From Saprospiraceae bacterium (GTDB taxonomy: Bacteria > Bacteroidota > Bacteroidia > Chitinophagales > Saprospiraceae): a DNA stretch of 64,000 nt. The DNA lies in contig JAIPBE010000004.1 in the NCBI GenBank assembly GCA_021738725.1, positions 1 to 64,000 of the forward strand, read 5' to 3'. Numbering within the stretch: position 1 is the stretch's first letter; every line of letters starts with the position of its first letter. Made by a program: the position numbers and the translations under genes. The notes beneath the pieces were generated by a model. The model had not been told where the DNA came from. It saw only the letters and a list, made by a program, of their open reading frames with translations, and ran no database searches. This document shows, one piece after another, positions 37,397 to 45,669 of the stretch.

Positions 37397-38913
37397 TTTT
37401 CGATCAATTGATCTTCATTGGGGATCTCCTTGAGATGAACAAATTCATTCGTCGATGGGATGTAGACGTAGTCGCGCGCCCATTCTTTGTGATGCAGTGC
37501 CAAGTCGTGCAATGAATCGGCAATAAAATCCACCTCCGCATTGGTCATGATCGGGTGGAGGGACAGTCGCATCCATCCGGCTTTGGAACTGAGTATCCCC
37601 TTTTCGATATCCTCTGTAATGGACTTGCTTGTTTCGTAAGAGATTGACAACAAGTAATGTCCGTAGGTGCCGGCACAGGAACATCCACCTCTCACCTGGA
37701 TCCCGAATTTATCATTCAGGAGTTTGACGCCAAGATTGAAGTGCAAATCGTCAATATAAAAGGAGAAAACAGGGAGTCGGTCGGATTGATCAGGAGCCAG
37801 TATGTGAAAACCGGGAATACGTTGCATCCGCGGCCAAAGTCGATCGATCATAGCACGTTCACGAGTGTGAATATGGTCGACACCCATTTCTTCTTTGAGT
37901 TTGATGGCCAGGGCAACACGGATCGTCTGTAGAAAAGGTGGTGTCCCGCCGTCCTCCCGGTCTTCAATGGCATTGATATAACTTCTTTCTCCCCAGGGAT
38001 TTGTCCATTTGACGGTACCTCCTCCTGGATGGTCAGGCACCTCGTTGGTATAGAGATCCGGTTTGAATATCAAGATACCTGATGTGCCAGGGCCACCCAG
38101 GAACTTGTGTGGAGAGAAGTAGATAGCGTCCAGATGTTCCAGCGGATCTTCGGGACGCATATTGATATTGATATAAGGGGCAGAACAGGCAAAATCGACA
38201 AAACACAAACCATCATGTTCATGCATCACCTTCGCGATCTGATGATAGGGTGTCTGTATCCCGGTGACGTTGCTACAGGAGGTCACCGCGGCGATCTTGA
38301 TCTTCTGATGATCATACTGCCGGATCAGGTCCTTAAACCCGTGCAGATCGATCATGCCATTCTCCAGATGGGGGATGAGCACTACGTCCGCTATGGTTTC
38401 CAACCAGGAGGTCTGGTTAGAATGGTGCTCCATGTGGGTGACAAATACCACCGGATGATCTGCCGGAGGAATGGTGATCTGATCGCGATAGCGTTCGTGG
38501 ACCTTAAATCCGAGAATGCGTTGGAATTTATTGACCGCACCGGTCATCCCAGATCCTGTCGGGATGAGAATGTCTTCTGGTAAGGCTCCCACATGTTCCT
38601 TGATCAGGACACGAGATGCGTGGTAGGCCTTGGTCATCGAACATCCGGTAATGCTTGTCTCCGTATGTGTGTTCCCCAGAAAGGGTCCCAAATCTGTGGC
38701 GATCCGATCTTCGATCGGTTGATAGAGCCGGCCGCTCGCTGTCCAGTCGGCATAGATCATCTGGACCTGACCATAGGGTGTTACATAGGATTGTTCTGTC
38801 CCGATGGTATACTTGCGGAATCGCATGAAGAAATCTTCAAGATCCGAATGTGGCTTGGTTGCCGTGGTTTCGATATCAGTGCTATTCAATGGCATAGAAG
38901 TGGAGATATTCAA
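37366..38913 (-). CDS. Class V aminotransferase-fold PLP enzyme, cysteine desulfurase-like
   Basis: A 515-residue PLP enzyme with 'THMEHHSNQTSWLE' (PLP-stacking His), 'FVDFACSAPY' (PLP Asp) and 'YFSPHKFLGGPGTSGILIFK' (PLP Lys). A Cys-containing loop 'RGGCSCAGTYGHYLL' occupies the place of the SufS active-site Cys. It is about 100 residues longer than SufS, mainly at the C-terminus. The exact reaction is not evident: selenocysteine lyase, cysteine desulfurase or an epimerase-like reaction are all possible. It overlaps glmM by 4 bases upstream and the IscS-type gene downstream, so two related-fold PLP enzymes are cotranscribed. Confidence 0.8.
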   Translation of the reverse strand: MNISTSMPLNSTDIETTATKPHSDLEDFFMRFRKYTIGTEQSYVTPYGQVQMIYADWTASGRLYQPIEDRIATDLGPFLGNTHTETSITGCSMTKAYHASRVLIKEHVGALPEDILIPTGSGMTGAVNKFQRILGFKVHERYRDQITIPPADHPVVFVTHMEHHSNQTSWLETIADVVLIPHLENGMIDLHGFKDLIRQYDHQKIKIAAVTSCSNVTGIQTPYHQIAKVMHEHDGLCFVDFACSAPYININMRPEDPLEHLDAIYFSPHKFLGGPGTSGILIFKPDLYTNEVPDHPGGGTVKWTNPWGERSYINAIEDREDGGTPPFLQTIRVALAIKLKEEMGVDHIHTRERAMIDRLWPRMQRIPGFHILAPDQSDRLPVFSFYIDDLHFNLGVKLLNDKFGIQVRGGCSCAGTYGHYLLSISYETSKSITEDIEKGILSSKAGWMRLSLHPIMTNAEVDFIADSLHDLALHHKEWARDYVYIPSTNEFVHLKEIPNEDQLIEKWIHQPVTPL

Positions 38914-40310
38914 GCGGATGGTGTTTCAGGTGTCAGGGTCATGGCATTGATCAGAGCAACCGTTTGAAAGGCGAGCTGATCCGCTGCTGCAGAAGTTGCC
39001 GATTCAGTGTAGATCCGTACGATAGGCTCAGTATTGCTTTTGCGCAGATGGATCCAACCCTCCTGCAGGTCGATCTTCAATCCATCTGTTTCGTCGAATT
39101 GGCCGTTTTTATAATGATGTCGAACATGTTCAACAACTCTGTCCCAGGACAATTGAGGGGTCAGAGGTACCTTCTGCTTGCTCATGGCATAGACCGGATA
39201 GGTGGCCTTTAACGCTGACAGAGTGCTGTCACGTTCTGTCATGAGTGCCAGGATCATAGCGATCCCCACCAGCGCGTCTCGACCATAGTGTAGGTCAGGA
39301 AGGATCACACCGCCGTTGCCTTCTCCGCCGATCACAGCAGAGGTCTGCCTCATTTTCTGTACCACATGCACTTCACCCACAGCAGATGCTGCATACTGTT
39401 GGCTGTATCGTGCAGCAAGGTCCCGAAGAGCACGTGATGAGGACAGGTTGCTGACAACGGGTCCCGGCCGATGAGACAGCCAGAAATCAGAAGCGGCTAC
39501 AAGTGTATATTCTTCGCCAAACCAGTTGCCTTTTTCGTCCACCAGGGCCAACCGGTCGACATCCGGATCTACAGCTATACCCAGATCATATTCATCCTTA
39601 CGAACAATGTCCAGCAACTCGGTCAAATGTTCTGGCAGCGGTTCGGGATTATGTGAAAACTGGCCCGTCACTTCCTGGTTAATCACTGTGCAGGTGGCGC
39701 CCAATGCTTCCAGGAGTCGAGGCACTGCGATGGCACCGGACGAATTGATGGCATCTATCGCAATATGGAATTTGCGGGTACGAATGGCATCTACATTCAG
39801 GTAGGGTAGGCCCAGGATCTGTTGAATATGAACATCCAGATAGTCACCTGCCAGGATGTGTTTCCCGAGTTGATCAACCTCAGCATATGCAACCGAGTGA
39901 GATTGTGCCAACTGCAGCAGGTCTTTTCCTGCAGCAGCAGATAAAAATTCGCCATTCCAATCCAGCAGCTTCAATGCATTCCATTGTTTGGGATTATGGC
40001 TGGCCGTTATGATGATCCCGCCGCCTGCCTGTTCTGCAGGAACGGCAATTTCAACGGTAGGTGTCGTGGTCAGTCCCAGGTCGACCACATCAAATCCCAT
40101 CGCTATCAATGTTTGCATCACCAGGGTCTGGACCAGTGGGCCACTGATCCGGCCATCACGTCCGACAACGACCCGTCTGGGCGCATCTTGTTGCCGAAGC
40201 AGAGTGGCATAGGCAGTGGTGAATCGAACGATGTCTAACGGTGTCAGGTTATCCCCGGCTGAACCGCCGATCGTACCTCGAATACCGGAAACAGATATGA
40301 GTAATGGCAT
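38910..40310 (-). CDS. glmM: Phosphoglucosamine mutase / phosphohexomutase
   Basis: A 466-residue alpha-D-phosphohexomutase that moves phosphate between C6 and C1. The phosphoserine loop is 'TASHNP', the metal loop 'DPDVDRLAL', the sugar loop 'GEGNGGVI' and the phosphate-binding end 'KSNTEPIVRIYTE'. The GEGNGG loop is the form seen in Bacteroidota GlmM and archaeal-type mutases rather than the E. coli GEQSGH. Glucosamine as substrate, feeding UDP-GlcNAc, is likely but not proven. First gene of a four-gene operon ending in dapB. Confidence 0.87.
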   Translation of the reverse strand: MPLLISVSGIRGTIGGSAGDNLTPLDIVRFTTAYATLLRQQDAPRRVVVGRDGRISGPLVQTLVMQTLIAMGFDVVDLGLTTTPTVEIAVPAEQAGGGIIITASHNPKQWNALKLLDWNGEFLSAAAGKDLLQLAQSHSVAYAEVDQLGKHILAGDYLDVHIQQILGLPYLNVDAIRTRKFHIAIDAINSSGAIAVPRLLEALGATCTVINQEVTGQFSHNPEPLPEHLTELLDIVRKDEYDLGIAVDPDVDRLALVDEKGNWFGEEYTLVAASDFWLSHRPGPVVSNLSSSRALRDLAARYSQQYAASAVGEVHVVQKMRQTSAVIGGEGNGGVILPDLHYGRDALVGIAMILALMTERDSTLSALKATYPVYAMSKQKVPLTPQLSWDRVVEHVRHHYKNGQFDETDGLKIDLQEGWIHLRKSNTEPIVRIYTESATSAAADQLAFQTVALINAMTLTPETPSA

Positions 40311-40380
40311 GGATTAAAATGAAGTGTAAATTTACCAAAAATCAGCGCCTCCGCGGTCCAGCCAGCGAACCGGTGTTTGT

Positions 40381-40388
40381 TATCTTTG
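40381..40388 (+). promoter_or_regulatory. TAnnTTTG -7 element for the methyltransferase operon
   Basis: TATCTTTG places transcription start near 40395, 13 bases before the ATG at 40408. Confidence 0.6.
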
Positions 40389-40407
40389 TCGACCTTAGTT
40401 ACCGGCT

Positions 40408-41154
40408 ATGCAGGAAGAGTGGTTTTCACGCTGGTTTGATTCCCCCTACTATCATTTGTTGTACCAACATCACAATGATGATGAGGCCAGCGTGTTCATT
40501 GATAATCTATTTCAGTTTCTTGAACCTCCTGCAGGAGCCAGGATGCTGGATCAGGCCTGTGGCAAAGGACGGCATGCGCTCTATATGTCTCGTGCGGGAT
40601 ATGACGTCACCGGTCTGGATATCTCTCCTTCGAGCATCACCTTTGCCCGACAATTCGAACATGCTGGACTGTCTTTCTTCCAACATGATATGCGGAAGCC
40701 CTTCCGGATGAATTATTACGATATTATTTTCAATTTTTTCACCTCCTTCGGTTACTTCAAAACAGAAGAAGAGCATGTGCAAACCTTGAAGAACATCCGT
40801 TTGGGTCTGCGGCCGAACGGCATTTTTGTGCTGGATTTCCTGAACGCCAGAAAAGTTGCCAAAGAACTGATCGGGAAGGACAATCGAACCCTGGATGGCA
40901 TTACTTTTTCGATCCACCGGACCCTTCAGGATGGCATTATACAGAAGCAGATCTCTTTTTCGGACCAAGGAAGGGATTTTGTCTTTGAAGAACAGGTCAA
41001 AGCCTATGATCTGGTGGTGTTGACCAGATTATTTGCAGCAGCCGGATTGGAAGTGTATCAGACATTTGGCAACTACCATCTGGATGACTTTGATGAGCAA
41101 GATTCTGATCGATTGATCCTCCTGGGTCGAAAAACGAATGCCCGAGAGTTATGA
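40408..41154 (+). CDS. Class I SAM-dependent methyltransferase
   Basis: A 248-residue cytosolic protein with methyltransferase motif I '[16 protein letters not shown]' (about residues 46-61), the acidic end of strand 2 '[10 protein letters not shown]' and motif IV-like '[14 protein letters not shown]'. It belongs to the Methyltransf_25/11 group; the substrate cannot be predicted. It overlaps the following PAP2 gene by 4 bases and is first of a three-gene operon. Confidence 0.85.
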   Translation: MQEEWFSRWFDSPYYHLLYQHHNDDEASVFIDNLFQFLEPPAGARMLDQACGKGRHALYMSRAGYDVTGLDISPSSITFARQFEHAGLSFFQHDMRKPFRMNYYDIIFNFFTSFGYFKTEEEHVQTLKNIRLGLRPNGIFVLDFLNARKVAKELIGKDNRTLDGITFSIHRTLQDGIIQKQISFSDQGRDFVFEEQVKAYDLVVLTRLFAAAGLEVYQTFGNYHLDDFDEQDSDRLILLGRKTNAREL

Positions 41155-41729
41155 TGGAATCTTTGCTACATCTGGATCATCAGCTTTTTATCGCCATTCA
41201 CCTCGGCTGGGCGTGCGATCTCCTCGATGTTGTTGCTCCCTTACTGCGAAACAAGCTGTTCTGGATCCCTTTATATGTCTTCATTCTCAGTTATATCTGG
41301 TATAATCAGAGAGCCTATTTGATTGGATTTATCCTGTCAATCGCCCTGTTGATCACAGTGACTGATACTATTAGCAGTCGCGTGATCAAGCCCTCCGTCG
41401 GAAGATTGAGACCTTGCAATACGCCCGAAATCAAAGAAGAAGTACGTCCCTTGGTCACTTGTGGGAGTGGTTTCAGTTTTACGTCCTCGCATGCCACTAA
41501 TCATTTTGCACTGGCCATTTTTATGATGGGAACATTCAGTCATCGCAGACAAAAACTGAAGTGGCTGTGGCTGGTCTGGGCTGTCGCTATTTCGTTGAGC
41601 CAGGTCTATGTCGGTGTGCACTTTCCACTGGATATTCTCTGTGGTGGTTTGCTGGGAGCCAGCATTGGTTGGCTTACCGTTCGTGGTTACAGGTACTTTA
41701 CCCTTCATGTACGTCAACTGCCTTTATGA
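41151..41729 (+). CDS. PAP2-family membrane phosphatase
   Basis: This 192-residue inner-membrane protein has about five membrane segments. The acid-phosphatase motifs are 'KPSVGRLRP' (motif 1), 'SSHATNHF' (motif 2, usually PSGH) and '[12 protein letters not shown]' (motif 3, usually SRxxxxxHxxxD). Both catalytic His and the final Asp are present, but the motif 3 Arg is Gln. Likely substrates are undecaprenyl diphosphate or phosphatidyl phosphates, by family only. Start and stop overlap both neighbours by 4 bases, so translation is probably coupled. Confidence 0.85.
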   Translation: MMESLLHLDHQLFIAIHLGWACDLLDVVAPLLRNKLFWIPLYVFILSYIWYNQRAYLIGFILSIALLITVTDTISSRVIKPSVGRLRPCNTPEIKEEVRPLVTCGSGFSFTSSHATNHFALAIFMMGTFSHRRQKLKWLWLVWAVAISLSQVYVGVHFPLDILCGGLLGASIGWLTVRGYRYFTLHVRQLPL

Positions 41730-42457
41730 GCGCACTGGAATATAGTATCCTCTTTCTGGCGGTCATCCTCGGTGGGGGTATAGCTGTGCTATCTCCGAAT
41801 TACCAAAAAAATCAGGTCAGCATCATACTGTCCTTTGCGGCCGCATATTTGCTGGGGATTATCGCCACCCATTTGTTACCCGGTGTATTTTTTGCCGCGA
41901 CTACCTATCATGCCGGGTTATTTCTCCTTGGGGGGTTTCTGATCCAATTACTTCTGGAGAATCTGTCCCAGGGTATTGAACACGGGCATTTTCATAAGGA
42001 AAAGACCCACGGAAGCCAATTCTACGCCATTCTGCTTGGACTTTGTCTTCATGCCCTCATGGAGGGCCTCCCACTGAGTGGCTATCAGGAATTGAATGCC
42101 CAGGGCCATCATCATCACACCGATTTCAATCATTTTCTTGCAGGGATCGCGATTCATCATATTCCAGCTGCCTACGTCCTGGCTTTACTGATGCGGACGC
42201 ATCAATTTCCAAAGGGCCGTTTCTGGTTGTTTTTGCTAGTATTTGCCATCATGACGCCCCTTGGCGCCTGGATCGGTGAACATCTGCTCCTGGATATGGA
42301 CATGGTGCGCAACATGATGGCGCTGGTCATTGGTTCGCTGTTGCACATTGCAACGACCATTCTGTTCGAAACTGAACAGGGGCATTATCACAAAGTGAGT
42401 ATTTGGAAGCTGATTGCGATCATGACCGGTATAGGTCTATCTCTGATCAGTATGTGA
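41726..42457 (+). CDS. ZIP-family metal transporter
   Basis: A 243-residue membrane protein with about eight segments. Segments 4 and 5 carry the ZIP metal site: '[15 protein letters not shown]' and '[13 protein letters not shown]'. A His-rich loop between them ('[12 protein letters not shown]') and another early loop ('[13 protein letters not shown]') would collect zinc or iron. The open frame reaches back to 41561, but that part is a shadow of the PAP2 gene; the ATG at 41726 overlaps the PAP2 stop as ATGA. Its 3' end overlaps the convergent maf gene by 21 bases. Confidence 0.87.
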   Translation: MSALEYSILFLAVILGGGIAVLSPNYQKNQVSIILSFAAAYLLGIIATHLLPGVFFAATTYHAGLFLLGGFLIQLLLENLSQGIEHGHFHKEKTHGSQFYAILLGLCLHALMEGLPLSGYQELNAQGHHHHTDFNHFLAGIAIHHIPAAYVLALLMRTHQFPKGRFWLFLLVFAIMTPLGAWIGEHLLLDMDMVRNMMALVIGSLLHIATTILFETEQGHYHKVSIWKLIAIMTGIGLSLISM

Positions 42458-43039
42458 CCAATGTGGGAATGCCTGCAATGCCTGGTAGACCAGATGGACG
42501 GGAAGCCCCATGACATTCGCGTAGCTTCCTACCAGGCGAGTCACCTTGCACAGGCCGATCCACTCCTGAATCCCGTACCCGCCAGCCTTATCGAATGGTT
42601 TGGCATGCGCTACATACCATTCAATCTCCTGTGAGGACATGGGTGCCAGGGTGACTTCGGTGAGGGCACTTCCGGACCAGGATTGATGGCCATGCACGAG
42701 GCAAATACCAGTCATCACCTCATGCTGGCGGCCAGCCAGGTCGGATAAATGCTGGATCGCTTCTTTGACGGAGGTTGGTTTATCCAGGATGCGACCTTCA
42801 TGGATCACCACACTGTCTGCAGTTAACAGGATCTCTTGGCCGCTGATCCAGTCAGAGGCCGCATTGGCTTTGTGACAGGCAAGGTATTCTGCCGATTCAT
42901 AAACCGAGATGCCCGCTGGAAGTGCTTCATCCGCATGGGTCACGGCAACCCTGAACGTAAATCCTGCCTGTTCGAGTAATTCCTTCCGGCGTGGGGAGCC
43001 CGAAGCCAGTAAAAGAGGGAGGGGTTGCCAGGGATTCAT
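42437..43039 (-). CDS. maf: Maf-like nucleotide pyrophosphatase
   Basis: A 200-residue enzyme with the Maf signatures 'LASGSPRRKELLEQ' at the start, 'LTADSVV' in the middle and 'KPFDKAGGYGIQEW' near the end. Maf proteins hydrolyse dTTP, UTP or modified nucleotides and slow division when overproduced. Last gene of the fdx-iscX-kdsC-ubiA-maf operon, 1 base after the prenyltransferase stop; its 3' end overlaps the ZIP gene on the other strand. Confidence 0.92.
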   Translation of the reverse strand: MNPWQPLPLLLASGSPRRKELLEQAGFTFRVAVTHADEALPAGISVYESAEYLACHKANAASDWISGQEILLTADSVVIHEGRILDKPTSVKEAIQHLSDLAGRQHEVMTGICLVHGHQSWSGSALTEVTLAPMSSQEIEWYVAHAKPFDKAGGYGIQEWIGLCKVTRLVGSYANVMGLPVHLVYQALQAFPHWSHTDQR

Positions 43040-43040
43040 G

Positions 43041-43961
43041 CTATAAAGATAGGATTGCCAACAAACCGATCAGGAGTACCCATTTTGCACCACGGCTGAT
43101 CTGATGAAAATCATGTTTTTGCCGGGCTGTCTGAAGGTGCCAGATCAATCGGATCAGGATTACCAGAGCGATGAGCAGAATAAAAGGGCTCAACCAATCT
43201 TCAGAGATGAACAGGATGGCCCAAAGCAGTGATATGCCGGTCATGATCGCAATACCTGAAGCCAGTTTTCGTGCAACTTCCAGACCATATCGGACCACGC
43301 CTGTTTGCCAATCGGTCTGTTTATCACCTTGTTGATCTTCCATATCCTTCACGATCTCTCTGAACATGGAAATTCCGAATGCAAGGACCGAAAACCCGAT
43401 AAATATCTGTAGGATTTCCTGTCTGGAAGTACTTGGAAGTGACTGGAGCCAGGGCCAATCGGGAATGAGGAGCACCCAATGCAGTGAGCTGCTGAGTAGT
43501 GCTACCAATAGATTCCCCATCCATCCGGCACCTTTGAGGGTTCGGGCATATAGATAGAGACTACCTGTCACCAATGGATACAGGGGCAACCAGAGCCATT
43601 GCTGTAATTGCCAGGCCAGCCAAAGGGCCAGGCATCCACCGGTCAACCAGAACGCCCATATAAGATGCATCGAGTAAATGGGCGCAATGTCTTGATAATC
43701 AATACGGAGAAGGGGTTTGTTGATAGCATCTGTTTCCAGATCGAAAGCATCATTGATCAAGTACCCGTATGCGGTGACACACATGGTCGAACCGACAAAA
43801 ACTGTGAAATAGATGCCACTCAGCAGCAAGTGTTCGTCCAGACGGATGTAGGGGGTGAGGACAAGATGAAAGACCCACAGGCAGACAGCGACCATGATCA
43901 GATTCTGCCAACGGACAATTCGCGCAAAAGCGGACAGAATATGGATCAGGCGTAGGGCCAT
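43041..43961 (-). CDS. UbiA-family prenyltransferase
   Basis: A 306-residue membrane protein with about eight to nine segments and the two Asp-rich motifs of UbiA enzymes: 'NDAFDLETDAINKP' and 'KDMEDQQGDKQTDWQTG', which bind prenyl diphosphate through Mg2+. Bacteroidota homologues are usually annotated as geranylgeranylglycerol-phosphate synthase-like. The acceptor here is not known, and menaquinone or heme A roles cannot be excluded. It overlaps kdsC by 16 bases. Confidence 0.87.
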   Translation of the reverse strand: MALRLIHILSAFARIVRWQNLIMVAVCLWVFHLVLTPYIRLDEHLLLSGIYFTVFVGSTMCVTAYGYLINDAFDLETDAINKPLLRIDYQDIAPIYSMHLIWAFWLTGGCLALWLAWQLQQWLWLPLYPLVTGSLYLYARTLKGAGWMGNLLVALLSSSLHWVLLIPDWPWLQSLPSTSRQEILQIFIGFSVLAFGISMFREIVKDMEDQQGDKQTDWQTGVVRYGLEVARKLASGIAIMTGISLLWAILFISEDWLSPFILLIALVILIRLIWHLQTARQKHDFHQISRGAKWVLLIGLLAILSL

Positions 43962-44452
43962 TTCTGCTGGATCCGCAAGGTTTTTTCAATGACATCACGA
44001 ACGCATCCATCACCGCCAGCAAAAGGGGAGATATAGGTGCAGATACGCTGTATCTCCGGAATGGCGTCAGAGGGGCATGCGGCAAGCCCTACATGCGGCA
44101 TCACTTCAATATCAGGATAGTCATCACCCATATAGAGAATGGTCGTGGGGTCCAGGCCTGACGATTGGATATATTCCAGAAACACCGGCTCTTTGATTTG
44201 GACGCCGGAATAGATAGGTGAAACACCTAATAGGGTCAGACGTTTTTCGACCCCGATGGAACTGCCACCGGTAATAACGCCGATCGGATAGCCCAATTTG
44301 ATAGCCAGCTTCATGGCAAAGCCATCCCGAGTGCTCATGCGCCTCAGAAATTCCCCGGATTCAGTGACCAACAGGGAGCCGTCGGTCATCACACCATCGA
44401 CATCAAAAAAAAAGGCTTTGATCGGATGAAAGGCTGCCAGGGAATTATTCAT
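43946..44452 (-). CDS. kdsC: KdsC-like HAD phosphatase (KDO-8-phosphate phosphatase)
   Basis: A 168-residue type C0 HAD phosphatase without a cap domain. The nucleophile motif is 'FFFDVDGVMTDGSL', then 'VITGGSS', and the metal motif is 'MGDDYPDIEVM'. It makes KDO, a sugar of the lipopolysaccharide core, by dephosphorylating KDO-8-phosphate. Related CMP-sugar-acid phosphatases look alike, so the substrate is likely rather than certain. The start overlaps the iscX stop by 4 bases. Confidence 0.88.
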   Translation of the reverse strand: MNNSLAAFHPIKAFFFDVDGVMTDGSLLVTESGEFLRRMSTRDGFAMKLAIKLGYPIGVITGGSSIGVEKRLTLLGVSPIYSGVQIKEPVFLEYIQSSGLDPTTILYMGDDYPDIEVMPHVGLAACPSDAIPEIQRICTYISPFAGGDGCVRDVIEKTLRIQQKWPYA

Positions 44453-44700
44453 GATGCATTGCTATCGCGCCATTCATAGACCCATTTCGCCTGGATCTGT
44501 TCCAGATGGCCTTCATTGGCCTCTTCCTTCTTCCCCTCAAATTGAGGGATCTCCAGGATCCATTCCAGAAGATCTGTAAATCGGATGCGATAGATCCGCC
44601 CTTCATTGAATTCAGGGCCGAATCGTTCATACAATTTCATTGCTATATCCTCATGATCGCTCCAGCCGATGGGGAGGTCTTCCAGATCTTGAAATGCCAT
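44449..44700 (-). CDS. iscX: IscX-like Fe-S assembly protein
   Basis: A small acidic protein of 83 residues from the ATG at 44700. It contains the IscX pattern 'WSDHEDIAMKLYERFG', 'RFTDLLEWILEIPQFEG', 'ANEGHLEQIQAKW'. IscX binds iron and the cysteine desulfurase IscS and tunes Fe-S cluster assembly. The upstream neighbour is an Isc-type ferredoxin, as in the E. coli isc operon (fdx-iscX), which supports the call. An in-frame ATG at 44754 overlaps the ferredoxin gene and would add 18 residues outside the family. Confidence 0.88.
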   Translation of the reverse strand: MAFQDLEDLPIGWSDHEDIAMKLYERFGPEFNEGRIYRIRFTDLLEWILEIPQFEGKKEEANEGHLEQIQAKWVYEWRDSNAS

Positions 44701-44743
44701 ATGTGTTCCGTTGAATATAGATGAATTAGGAATGGAATGTCGA

Positions 44744-45085
44744 TTAGTGCTCATGACCAATGATCCTGGATTGATCAGGTATGGTGACGGTGACTTCAGC
44801 AGCGTCATCCAAAATAATGCACTGGCATCCTAATCTTGATTCCAGGCGAGGATTGATGGCTCGATCGATAAAATCTTCTTCCTTATCAGAGATCTCCTCA
44901 AGAAATTCTTCACCTGACTCGATGTACACATGACAAGTGCTACAAGCACAGACACCGCCACAGTTGTGATTGAGGTGAATGTGATGATCTTCAGTGACTT
45001 CTAAAATAGAATAGCCCTCTTGTGCGTTCTCTACTTCCAGGGATGGAATAGTGGGGTCCTCGAAATGAAAAGTGATTTTGGCCAT
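44744..45085 (-). CDS. fdx: Isc-type [2Fe-2S] ferredoxin
   Basis: A 113-residue adrenodoxin-type ferredoxin. Cluster ligands are Cys42, Cys48, Cys51 and Cys87 (pattern C-x5-C-x2-C ... C), with an extra Cys46 and Cys89. Acidic residues around 'SDKEEDFID' form the usual partner-docking helix. It gives electrons for Fe-S cluster assembly, fitting iscX next to it. First gene of a five-gene operon, downstream of a probable structured RNA and terminator at 45161-45355. Confidence 0.92.
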   Translation of the reverse strand: MAKITFHFEDPTIPSLEVENAQEGYSILEVTEDHHIHLNHNCGGVCACSTCHVYIESGEEFLEEISDKEEDFIDRAINPRLESRLGCQCIILDDAAEVTVTIPDQSRIIGHEH

Positions 45086-45160
45086 CTGGCGAAGGTTGGA
45101 TTTACCGGTTTAACACGCAAGTTGAGACTTTGTTCCGGAACCATCGCCATCTGGGCCCAA

Positions 45161-45192
45161 TAAAAAAACCCCCCTCTGCGAACAGAAGGAGG
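45161..45192 (-). terminator. Strong Rho-independent terminator upstream of fdx
   Basis: On the minus strand a 10-bp G-rich stem with G-U pairs (45192-45183 with 45178-45169) is closed by a UUCG loop and followed by seven Ts (45168-45162). It lies 76 bases upstream of the fdx start and ends either a free RNA, the fhs transcript or an fdx leader. Confidence 0.88.
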
Positions 45193-45355
45193 CCATCCCA
45201 AAAACCAATTACTCTTAACTGACCTTTACGGACAGTAAATGATTCTTGTGAAAGGTCGCGTATGGACGCAACCCACGAGGATAAACCTCGTCCAACATGT
45301 TCGGCAAACTATAGTGGAAAAAACCCGTGGACGCAACGTCCAGGGCAGAGAAAGG
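45161..45355 (-). ncRNA. Probable structured non-coding RNA or leader upstream of fdx
   Basis: About 195 bases with several pairings on the minus strand. There is a hairpin at 45345-45324, ACGAGG/CCTCGT at 45275-45291 with a 5-base loop, and GACCTTT/AAAGGTC at 45257-45221. The 5' segment (45355-45345) can pair over 11 positions, G-U included, with the same G-rich strand used by the terminator. The 10-mer TGGACGCAAC occurs twice (plus strand 45263-45272 and 45328-45337). No coding frame. The family is not identified; 6S-like RNA or an attenuator are possibilities. The rest of 45356-45669 shows no feature. Confidence 0.5.
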
Positions 45356-45669
45356 ATATGTTCATGGGACTATAAATTGCCGCCGGATCACCGGTTATAA
45401 AATGATCGGTTAAAGGGATGTAATCAGATTGGGACTAATAGGGATTATAATCTGGGTTCTTCTGATTTCTCATTGGAACCGCTACAAAAATAGAGGTTTT
45501 GGATGGGTCATCGCCTACCTCAAAAAGGTTATTTATTAAATGATCACCTATCGTCATGTGTTTATCCGTAACAGCCATACCATTACAGGTTTGGAATCAT
45601 CTACATCTTAAGCTATGCACAAAATATTTATAATAAATATTTCAATAAAAGCCGTAAGACTGGTTGAGA

